From: Bradyrhizobium sp. SK17
GTDB taxonomy: Bacteria; Pseudomonadota; Alphaproteobacteria; Rhizobiales; Xanthobacteraceae
Length of the DNA: 64,000 bases
Assembly: GCF_002831585.1 (NCBI RefSeq)
Contig: NZ_CP025113.1
Location: forward strand, 2,619,001 to 2,683,000
Direction: 5' to 3'
Positions 56,114 to 64,000 of the stretch are shown here, in pieces. The notes under the pieces are model-generated. The model searched no databases. It was not told the DNA's origin and saw only the letters and a program-made list of their open reading frames with translations. A program made the translations under genes and the position numbers. Numbering within the stretch: the first letter of the stretch is position 1; every line of letters starts with the position of its first letter.

Positions 56114-56269
56114 CTAGTGCTGCGGAGCCGGTTTGGCGGCAGGCGCCGTTACGTGCGCCGGCCGCGCGCGGTCCTCGCCCTGCGTGCCGGTCACGATCAG
56201 CAGCGACGCCGCCAGCAGGATCGCCACCGACAGCGTCACGGTCACAAGTCCGACGGGGGTCTTCATCAT
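56114..56269 (-). CDS. 51-residue single-span membrane protein
   Basis: ATG at 56269 followed by MKTPVGLVTVTLSVAILLAA, one hydrophobic helix (residues ~5-25), then a Gln/Glu/Arg/Ala tail ending in KPAPQH. The ribosome site is weak. Together with the rightward neighbour at 56331 it forms a small leftward pair. Coding is inferred from the helix and codon bias only. Confidence 0.5.
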   Translation of the reverse strand: MMKTPVGLVTVTLSVAILLAASLLIVTGTQGEDRARPAHVTAPAAKPAPQH

Positions 56270-56330
56270 GTCGCGCCGCTGTCTCTCCCGCGCCTTGCCG
56301 CGGATCAGGTGCCAATCGGGAAATGCTTGA

Positions 56331-56507
56331 TTACGCCGGGACCGGAATTGCCATGGTGATGTTGCTCGACAGCACCGTCACGGCGACCACCAGGCACAGC
56401 GTCAGCGCGCCAAGCGCGAGCGACGCGGCGATCGCGTTGGTCAGCCGGGATGATGCCACTGGGGCAGGGCGGCCATGGAAGCCTACCGTGCCGGACCACC
56501 GTCTCAT
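56331..56507 (-). CDS. 58-residue single-span membrane protein
   Basis: ATG at 56507 with GAGGGATTT upstream. A polar N-terminus (RRWSGTVGFHGRPAPVASS) is followed by an Ala/Leu/Val helix (ALGALTLCLVVAVTVL) and a short tail SSNITMAIPVPA. It is leftward and 61 bp upstream of another small membrane gene, so the two probably share a transcript. The function is unknown. Confidence 0.55.
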   Translation of the reverse strand: MRRWSGTVGFHGRPAPVASSRLTNAIAASLALGALTLCLVVAVTVLSSNITMAIPVPA

Positions 56508-56673
56508 GGTCTAAATCCCTCAGGTCGCGAGCGAATCACTCGCGACATCCGAGCAAATCTGCCGATCGTCACAGGCAACATTGCGGCGGCCGGCCTGCCC
56601 GAAAATGGCTAAAATGCGGCTGTGGCGGGCTTTTTGCCCGCTGTTTGGGCAGTTTCCCCGCTATTCCCGCTTT

Positions 56674-57327
56674 TCAGACGCCGGCCACCAGGCGAGCCGG
56701 AGGCTCGGCCTCGGTTCCGGGCCGCCAATCCATCGAGACGAATCCGGGGGTCTGCTCGACCCGCTTCAACCAGGCGCGGATCGACGGAAAGGTCGCCAGG
56801 TCGAAGTCGCAGCGGTCGGCGACGTGGGTGTAGCCATAGAGCGCGATGTCGGCGACGGTGAATTGCTCGGCGGCGAAGAACGAGTGTCCCTTGAGGTGAT
56901 TTTCCATCACCTGGAGCGCCGCGTAGCCGCGCTCCATCCAGTCCTCCAGCGCGTGGGTCTGCAAGTCGCGCCCGCCCTTGACCAGCGACAGCCAGAAATA
57001 GGCGGCGCCGATGTTCGGCTCCAGCGCGTGCTGTTCGAAGAACATCCATTGCAGCGCCTCGGCGCGCTCGATCCGCGATTCCGGCGCCAGCGGCGTTCCG
57101 ATCGCGACATACCAGAGGATGGCGTTGGACTCGGCGAGGTGGCGGCCTTCGGCGACCTCGAGCAGCGGCACCTGGCCGCTCGGATTCTTGGCCAGGAAGT
57201 CCGGGGTACGGCTCTCGCCGCGCAGGATGTCGATCTCGATCGCCTCGTATGGCGTGTTCAGCACGGCGAGCGCCAGCCGGACCTTGTAGCTGTTGCCGGA
57301 GCGCTGCATCGAATAGAGCTTGTACAT
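56674..57327 (-). CDS. Glutathione S-transferase family protein
   Basis: A 217-residue GST. The N-terminal domain has LYSMQRSGNSYKVRLALAVL and the cis-proline region NPSGQVPLLEVAEGRHLAES (~45-62), the C-terminal helical domain KGHSFFAAEQFTVADIALYG (~145). Nearest in pattern to the beta/theta group with a Ser near residue 10. It conjugates or reduces electrophiles with glutathione. ATG 57327 is chosen; GTG 57342 in frame lies within a short duplicated sequence upstream. Monocistronic. Confidence 0.92.
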   Translation of the reverse strand: MYKLYSMQRSGNSYKVRLALAVLNTPYEAIEIDILRGESRTPDFLAKNPSGQVPLLEVAEGRHLAESNAILWYVAIGTPLAPESRIERAEALQWMFFEQHALEPNIGAAYFWLSLVKGGRDLQTHALEDWMERGYAALQVMENHLKGHSFFAAEQFTVADIALYGYTHVADRCDFDLATFPSIRAWLKRVEQTPGFVSMDWRPGTEAEPPARLVAGV

Positions 57328-59155
<1,828 letters not shown>

Positions 59156-59189
59156 TCCGGTTTCGAACCAGAAAACCTCGAATCTGGAG

Positions 59190-59224
59190 ACGCTCCCGCA
59201 CCAGATGCGGGAGCGTTTCTGTTT
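59190..59224 (+). terminator. Terminator after aspartate aminotransferase
   Basis: An 11-base perfect stem (59190-59200 with 59206-59216) with a five-base loop, followed by a T-rich tail (TTTCTGTTT). Confidence 0.9.
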
Positions 59225-59416
59225 GTGTACGTGGATCGCCCAGCGGTAAAAACGCAGAGTCAAATCACAACCTGCTCATCTCACGGTCCGTGTGCGCGAA
59301 CATCAATGCCACACGCGGGAAGTTTTTACGGCCTCTTTGCGAACTGCCTTGTTTTGGACACGACCCTTGCATTGTGTCCGCGGCACAAATTCAGTTCACC
59401 TTGCGGAGACAAACCA

Positions 59417-59941
59417 ATGCGACTTTCGACACTCACCCTTGCAGCGTTCGCGTTGCTGGCGCCGTTCGCCACTGCCAACGCGGCGCCCCAGCAGGTTCAG
59501 GCCGGGGTTCTGCAATGCCAGGGCGGCGAGAATGTCGGCTTCGTCGTCGGCTCGGTCGCCCGCCTCGAATGCGTGTTCCAGAGCGGTGGCCGCCGGCCCG
59601 AGCCGTATCTTGCGACCGTGAAGCGGATCGGCGTCGACCTCGGCTTCACCGGGCAGACCCAGCTCGCCTGGGCCGTCAGCGCGCCGACCACGGTGGTCCC
59701 GCGCGGCGCGCTCGCCGGCAGCTACGGCGGCTTCGGCGTCAACGCCTCGGTCGGCCTGGGCGCTGGCGGTAACTTCCTGTTCGGCGGTCCGAACAATGCC
59801 TACGCGCTGCAGCCGATCAGCCTGCAAGGCCAGACCGGCCTCAACGTCGCGGCTGGCATCGCCGGCATCGACCTCGAGCCGGTCCGTGCTGGCGGTCCGC
59901 GCCGTCATCACCATCACCGCCGTCATCATCGCCACCACTAA
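59417..59941 (+). CDS. DUF992 secreted protein 1, His-rich tail
   Basis: A 174-residue protein with signal peptide (STLTLAAFALLAPFATANAA). The DUF992 pattern follows: VQAGVLQCQGGENVGFVVGS, YLATVKRIGVDLGFTGQTQL, AWAVSAPTTVVPRGALAGSY and an Ala/Gly-rich NVAAGIAGIDLEPV. The C-terminus is an unusual RRHHHHRRHHRHH tail absent from its neighbour. DUF992 proteins are small periplasmic proteins of unknown role in alphaproteobacteria. A paralogue follows in tandem, with a terminator between. Confidence 0.92.
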   Translation: MRLSTLTLAAFALLAPFATANAAPQQVQAGVLQCQGGENVGFVVGSVARLECVFQSGGRRPEPYLATVKRIGVDLGFTGQTQLAWAVSAPTTVVPRGALAGSYGGFGVNASVGLGAGGNFLFGGPNNAYALQPISLQGQTGLNVAAGIAGIDLEPVRAGGPRRHHHHRRHHRHH

Positions 59942-59960
59942 GCCGGTCGGCGTTCGATCA

Positions 59961-59990
59961 AAGAGGCCCGCGAAAGCGGGCCTCTTTTTT
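59961..59990 (+). terminator. Terminator between the DUF992 genes
   Basis: An 11-base perfect stem (59961-59971 with 59976-59986), GAAA tetraloop, then six T residues. The second DUF992 gene therefore needs its own promoter. A further hairpin at 60131-60150 (GGCGCCG...CGGCGCC) lies in its leader. Confidence 0.95.
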
Positions 59991-60198
59991 ATGTGTCGTG
60001 TCTTGTCGATCGGGTGACAGGTTCTGCGCGATCGCCGGGGCATAGCAACGCCGCCACATCCCGCAACAATCGGTGGCCGGGCACCGCAAATTCTGGCTGC
60101 ACATTCGACGTTATGGCATAGGATATGGAAGGCGCCGCAGACACGGCGCCGTTCTGTTCTCTGCTCGCGTCATGCCTCTCAGCCGGAGACTCCCCACC

Positions 60199-60684
60199 AT
60201 GCGTCGCTTCATTCTCCTCGCCGGTGCTGCCATCGCCACGCTGGCGACCGCTATCGTTGGCGCCAGCGCCCAACAGCCGATCCAGCGCGTGCAGGTCGGT
60301 GTCCTGGAATGCCGCGGTGGCGCGAGCGTCGGCTTCATCGTCGGTTCCGTGACCCATCTCGGCTGCGTGCTGCGCGCCAGTGGCCTGCCCGAGGACCGCT
60401 ACATCGCGACCATCCAGAAGGTCGGCATCGATCTCGGCATCACCCAGGAATCGGCGTTGGCCTGGGGCGTCTATGCGCCGGTGGACCGGCTCGGGCCCGG
60501 TGCGCTGTCGGGCAATTATGCAGGCGCACAGGGCAGCGCGACGCTCGGCGTCGGCGTCGGCGGCAACGTGCTGGTCGGCGGTTCCGACAACACCATTGCC
60601 CTGCAACCGCTCAGCGTGCAGGGCCAGGTCGGCGTCAACATCGCCGCCGGCCTCGAGAGCCTGGAACTGCGTCCGGGACGCTAG
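60199..60684 (+). CDS. DUF992 secreted protein 2
   Basis: A 161-residue paralogue: signal (FILLAGAAIATLATAIVGAS), then VQVGVLECRGGASVGFIVGS, YIATIQKVGIDLGITQESAL and NIAAGLESLELRPGR. Cysteines at the second and fourth motifs are shared with DUF992 protein 1, suggesting a disulfide. ATG 60199 has GGAG nine bases upstream; upstream in-frame ATGs at 60172 and 60073 are less plausible. It is convergent with the hydrolase gene at 60681, overlapping it by four bases at their 3' ends. Function unknown. Confidence 0.92.
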   Translation: MRRFILLAGAAIATLATAIVGASAQQPIQRVQVGVLECRGGASVGFIVGSVTHLGCVLRASGLPEDRYIATIQKVGIDLGITQESALAWGVYAPVDRLGPGALSGNYAGAQGSATLGVGVGGNVLVGGSDNTIALQPLSVQGQVGVNIAAGLESLELRPGR

Positions 60685-61613
60685 CCCCCGCGCGTAGCGT
60701 TCTCCAATCGGCCGAAGAAGCCGCGGGCTTCTTCGGCAACGATCGCGGGCGCTTCGACGTGAACATAGTGCCCGGTGTCGACGAACCTGATCGACGGTTC
60801 GCTCCAGTAATCTCCCAACCTGTCCGACCATTGGGGTGCGATCAGCGGATCGCGGCGGCCCCAGAGAAAGCGCGACGGGACCTCGATGCGCGGCTTCGCC
60901 GGCAGCCGGCCTTCCAGCCAGAGCCGGCGGTTGGGCGCTGACGAGAGATACCAGTCGAAGCCGCCCTGGATGTTGCCCGGCTTCATGAAGTTGTCGACAT
61001 AGGCTTCCAGCAGGTCGGCGAACACGGCGGGATTGTCGTCCGACCAGTGGTCGAGGAAATGGCGGAAGTAGAGCCGGCAAGACTCGCGCGAGCTGCCGAC
61101 CAGCTGCGCGGCCCATGGCAGTTGCTGGAAGTACTGGTACCAGACCTCGATCAAGTGACCGGGTTGGCCGTAGCGGTGGCCGAGGCCGGGATAGGGCGTG
61201 CACAGATAGAGCGTCCCGGTCAGCCGTTGCGGTGCATGGTGTGACATCGCCTGCATGACGTACGCGCCGAGGTCGCCGCCGATCGCGCCGAAGCTGGCAT
61301 GGCCGAGCGCATCCATCACCGCGAACATATCGCGCGCGTGGTGCTCCGCGGTGGCCGACGCGTCGGGTCCCGCCGTCGGCTTGCCGGTATCGCCGCAGCC
61401 GCGCAGATCGGGCGCGATCAGCTCGAAGCTGTCGCCGAGATGCAGCATCAGCGGACGCCACACCAGCCAGAACTCCGGCCAGCCATGGAGCAGGAGCAGC
61501 GGCGGTCCGTTGCCGAAGCGCGCGACATTGACGTGCAAGCCGCCGATATCGATCCTCTGTTGCGTGATGCCTGCTGCGGCTGCGTCCGCGAAGGCTGTTT
61601 CCAATGCTGTCAT
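60681..61613 (-). CDS. Alpha/beta hydrolase, epoxide-hydrolase-like
   Basis: A 310-residue enzyme. LLLHGWPEFWLVWRPLMLHL (oxyanion HGWP, ~40), PDLRGCGDTGKP (~72), nucleophile Asp in IGGDLGAYVMQAM (~112), and the GRRDPLIAP acid and TGHYVHVEAP His. The Asp nucleophile and HGxP identify the epoxide hydrolase/haloalkane dehalogenase group (here no clear Tyr pair can be assigned). ATG 61613 has a strong AGGAGG site; the open frame running upstream to 63023 crosses the LysR gene and is a shadow. Divergent from the LysR regulator at 61737. Confidence 0.92.
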   Translation of the reverse strand: MTALETAFADAAAAGITQQRIDIGGLHVNVARFGNGPPLLLLHGWPEFWLVWRPLMLHLGDSFELIAPDLRGCGDTGKPTAGPDASATAEHHARDMFAVMDALGHASFGAIGGDLGAYVMQAMSHHAPQRLTGTLYLCTPYPGLGHRYGQPGHLIEVWYQYFQQLPWAAQLVGSSRESCRLYFRHFLDHWSDDNPAVFADLLEAYVDNFMKPGNIQGGFDWYLSSAPNRRLWLEGRLPAKPRIEVPSRFLWGRRDPLIAPQWSDRLGDYWSEPSIRFVDTGHYVHVEAPAIVAEEARGFFGRLENATRGG

Positions 61614-61676
61614 GGCGACCTCCTGTGGTTTGCCGTAGGCTGTCCGCGTTGGCGCGTCCGGTCCAATACTGGTTCG

Positions 61677-61701
61677 ATACGATTGCAGAGCCATTGCGTA
61701 T
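61677..61701. promoter_or_regulatory. Putative LysR binding site in the hydrolase/LysR gap
   Basis: ATACG-N15-CGTAT in the middle of the 123-bp divergent intergenic region. The size and location suit a LysR-type site for autoregulation and control of the hydrolase, but the symmetry is short. Confidence 0.4.
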
Positions 61702-61736
61702 GATGGTGGCGGCGGTGGTCGTGCTATATCGCCGGC

Positions 61737-62636
61737 ATGGAATTGCGACACATCCGATATTTCGTGGCGCTCGGCGAGGAATTGAATTTCACCCGCGCCG
61801 CAGAGCGGCTGCACATCGCGCAACCGCCGCTGAGCCAGCAGATCCGCCAGCTCGAGGACGAGCTCGGCGTGACGCTGTTGCAGCGGAACAGCCGTCCGGT
61901 CCGCCTCACCGAGGCCGGCGTGCTGTTTCTTGCGCGCGCCCGTGCGCTGCTCGCGAGCTTCGAGGACGCAGTCGCCGACACCAGGCGCGTCGGCCGCGGC
62001 CAGGCGGGGAAACTTGCGCTCGGGTTCGTCGGCTCCGCCATGTTTGCCGGCCTTCCGGATGTTGTCGGCGCCTATCGCGACGCCTGTCCCGATGTCGAGC
62101 TCGTGCTCGACGAGATGCTGGCGGCGGAGATCGCCGAGGCGCTGCGGCGGCGCCGGATCGATGTCGGGTTCGCGCGTCCGGCGCTGCTGCCCGAAGCGGG
62201 CCTGGCCCAGCGCGTGATCCTCGAGGAGCCGTATGTCGCGGCGTTGCCGCGGACGCATCCGCTCGCCGCCCGGCGTAGCGTTGCGCTCGCCGAATTGTCC
62301 GATGATGCGTTCGTGCTTTATCCGGCGCGGCCGGAGCCTTCGGTCACCGGTTTGATCGTGGCGGCCTGCGCGGCCGCGGGCTTCACACCGCGGCTGGCGC
62401 AGGAGGTTCTGCATCTGCAAACCGCGATCGGGTTGATCGCCGCCGGCGTCGGTGTGTCGCTCGTTCCTGAAGCTGCGGCACGCGCGCAAACCGGGCGCGG
62501 GGTGGCCTACATTCCGCTCGCCAATCCTACAGTCATGGCGCCGCTTACCATTGCGTGGCGCGAGGAGGATGTTTCGCCTGCCGTGCAGCGCCTGCTCGAA
62601 ATCGCGGCACGCTGGCGCGACATTTCGGCGCTGTAA
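61737..62636 (+). CDS. LysR-family transcriptional regulator
   Basis: A 299-residue LysR protein. HTH MELRHIRYFVALGEELNFTR, then AAERLHIAQPPLSQQIRQLE (residues ~1-58), with the effector domain LALGFVGSAMFAGLPDVVGA and VILEEPYVAALPRTHPLAAR following. The sequence is close to the BenM/CatM/CbbR type that respond to aromatic or organic-acid inducers. It is divergent from the epoxide-hydrolase-like gene, its probable target. The start codon is the first ATG. Confidence 0.94.
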   Translation: MELRHIRYFVALGEELNFTRAAERLHIAQPPLSQQIRQLEDELGVTLLQRNSRPVRLTEAGVLFLARARALLASFEDAVADTRRVGRGQAGKLALGFVGSAMFAGLPDVVGAYRDACPDVELVLDEMLAAEIAEALRRRRIDVGFARPALLPEAGLAQRVILEEPYVAALPRTHPLAARRSVALAELSDDAFVLYPARPEPSVTGLIVAACAAAGFTPRLAQEVLHLQTAIGLIAAGVGVSLVPEAAARAQTGRGVAYIPLANPTVMAPLTIAWREEDVSPAVQRLLEIAARWRDISAL

Positions 62637-62811
62637 GGAACATCCGCACCGGATGCAATCGTCCGGACATTGATGGTTGCACGCTGCGTCGGTCGATCTC
62701 CGTGCCGCCGCACCGCAGCGAAGTTTCCCGCTTGCCAAATGCCAAACGCAGGCAGAGCATGAACGGTCGCCGACCCAATCATGGGCCGAGCTCCAACACG
62801 AGGAGGCGGCA

Positions 62812-64000
62812 ATGGGACAAGACGTCAGAAGTCCCCGAGGTCCACGGTGCATCGCATTGGTGGGCCCTTTCCAAAGCGGTAAAACCACACTTCTGGAAGC
62901 GATCCTGGCGCGCACGGGCGCCATCAAGAGTGCCGGCAGCGTCGATGCCGGAACCTCCGTCGGCGATGCCAGCCCCGAGGCACGGCAACACAAGATGGGT
63001 GTAGGCCTGACCGCCGCCACCACCAGCTTTATGGGTGACAGCTACACCTTTATCGATTGTCCCGGCTCCGTCGAATTCGCGCACGACATGCGTGCCGCGT
63101 TGCCGGCGGTCGATGCCGCGGTCGTGGTCTGCGAAGCCGATGAGAAGAAGCTGCCGCAGCTGCAAATCATCCTGCGCGAGCTCGAGGAGCTCGCAATCCC
63201 CCGTTTCCTGTTCCTGAACAAGATCGACCGCGCCAACAAGCGGGTCCGCGAAACGCTTGCGACGCTGCAACCAGCCTCGCGCGTGCCGTTGGTGCTGCGC
63301 CAGATCCCGATCTGGAACGGCGATCTGATCGAAGGCTTCGTCGATCTCGCGCTGGAGCGCGCCTTCGTCTATCGTGAGCACAAGCCGTCCGAGGTGATGG
63401 CGCTGGAGGGTGGCAATCTCGATCGCGAGAAGGAAGCGCGCTTCTCGATGCTGGAGAAGCTCGCCGATCACGACGACGCGCTGATGGAGCAATTGCTGGA
63501 GGATATCCAGCCGCCGCGCGACGCGGTGTTCGACGATCTCTCCCGCGAATTGCGCGAAGGCCTGATCTGTCCGGTGCTGCTTGGCGCCGCGAGCCGCGAA
63601 AACGGCGTGCTGCGCCTGATGAAGGCGTTGCGGCACGAGGCGCCCGGCATCACCGAGACCGCCGCGCGGCTCGGCATCAAGGAGCAGAAGGACGCGCTGG
63701 CCTACATATTCAAGACCGTGCATTTGCAGCACGGCGGCAAGCTGTCGCTGGCGCGCGTGCTTGCGGGCCGGCTCGACGACGGCGCGACATTGCAATCCTC
63801 GTCCGGCGAGAGCGGGCGCGTCTCCGGCATCCTCGCGGTCTCCGGCACGCACGACAGCAAGCGGCCGTCGGCGGAGGCTGGCGACTCGGTCGCGCTCGGC
63901 AAGCTCGATGCGATCAAGACCGGTGATACGGTCTCGAGCGGCAAGACCGCCCCGGCGTCGCTGGTCAAGGTCGATCCTGTGGCGGCGGTGCTGTCGATCT
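62812..64000 (+). CDS. EF-G-like translational GTPase, N-terminal part
   Basis: The gene runs off the right edge; 396 codons are present. A strong AGGAGG precedes ATG 62812. The G domain has G1 GPFQSGKTT (~16), G3 DCPGSVEF (~82) and G4 NKID (~137), followed by an EF-G domain-II start YIFKTVHLQHGGKLSLARVL (~300). The canonical G3 DxPGH has Ser in place of the catalytic His, and switch I (KMGVGLTAATTSF) lacks the RGITI core. It is closest to EF-G-like proteins of unknown role found beside canonical fusA in many bacteria. GTP hydrolysis may be impaired. Confidence 0.9.
   Translation, partial: MGQDVRSPRGPRCIALVGPFQSGKTTLLEAILARTGAIKSAGSVDAGTSVGDASPEARQHKMGVGLTAATTSFMGDSYTFIDCPGSVEFAHDMRAALPAVDAAVVVCEADEKKLPQLQIILRELEELAIPRFLFLNKIDRANKRVRETLATLQPASRVPLVLRQIPIWNGDLIEGFVDLALERAFVYREHKPSEVMALEGGNLDREKEARFSMLEKLADHDDALMEQLLEDIQPPRDAVFDDLSRELREGLICPVLLGAASRENGVLRLMKALRHEAPGITETAARLGIKEQKDALAYIFKTVHLQHGGKLSLARVLAGRLDDGATLQSSSGESGRVSGILAVSGTHDSKRPSAEAGDSVALGKLDAIKTGDTVSSGKTAPASLVKVDPVAAVLSI

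Noticed and set aside
61614..63023. Upstream extension of the hydrolase frame to 780 codons
   Set aside because: It crosses the divergent LysR gene and lacks family similarity; the AGGAGG-preceded ATG at 61613 is the true start.

Overview
The window is high-GC DNA from an alphaproteobacterium, almost certainly Bradyrhizobium or a close relative. The evidence is phasins, DUF992 and DUF4282 proteins, a DUF1800/DUF1501 pair, a PdhS/PleC-like sensor kinase, a subgroup-Iγ aspartate aminotransferase, a UvrB with long disordered tails, a tRNA-His lacking G-1, and several families of interspersed palindromic repeats. Most of it is ordinary chromosomal housekeeping, with about 60 genes in short operons and many small secreted or single-span membrane proteins.

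Layout. 1-11100: the start of a sugar-type ABC solute-binding protein, an AsmA-family protein, a 3-oxoacid CoA-transferase pair with a GNAT gene, a secreted VWA-domain protein, and a very large PAS-type histidine kinase whose ATP-binding motifs look degenerate. 11400-12600: two phasin genes, the second with a one-base frameshift, then a terminator. 12780-15600: a tRNA-His gene whose 3' end is duplicated about 2.7 kb downstream. Between the copies lie a 29-codon integrase-like remnant, a membrane-anchored protein of unknown function and a convergent HNH-like protein, all visibly lower in GC. I read this as a small, probably immobilised integrative element. 15700-21300: immediately beyond the right repeat, one 5.6-kb gene for a protein with two alpha/beta-hydrolase domains and a CHAT (caspase-like) domain. 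This tRNA-adjacent segment is the most unusual part of the window and the best candidate for an uncharacterised defence or cell-death locus.

21800-31700: small secreted and membrane proteins, an orphan ParA ATPase, two overlapping MaoC-like dehydratase genes, an autotransporter-like or beta-rich secreted protein, two NTF2-like proteins and a MetX-like exported alpha/beta hydrolase. 31700-42400: small proteins, GNAT, a pyridoxamine-oxidase-like protein, uvrB, zinc-ribbon and hypothetical proteins, a flavin monooxygenase, a metallophosphoesterase and a LysR regulator. 42400-49900: a SCO1-like copper chaperone translationally coupled to a Tat-exported metallo-beta-lactamase-fold protein, a glutathione transferase, an enoyl-CoA hydratase divergent from a TetR regulator with an operator-like palindrome between them, a VOC protein, an M15-type peptidase lipoprotein and a CWC-HAD fusion. 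49900-64000: the DUF1800/DUF1501 pair, an aldo-keto reductase, GNAT, a PAS membrane protein, DUF486, two tiny membrane proteins, a second glutathione transferase, aspartate aminotransferase, tandem DUF992 genes, an epoxide-hydrolase-like enzyme divergent from a LysR regulator, and the first two-thirds of an EF-G-like GTPase whose switch-II histidine is serine.

Three genes (second phasin, the secreted protein at 30910-31733, the metallophosphoesterase) each appear to miss one base in a G/C run of four or five. This may reflect homopolymer under-calling in the assembly rather than three independent mutations.
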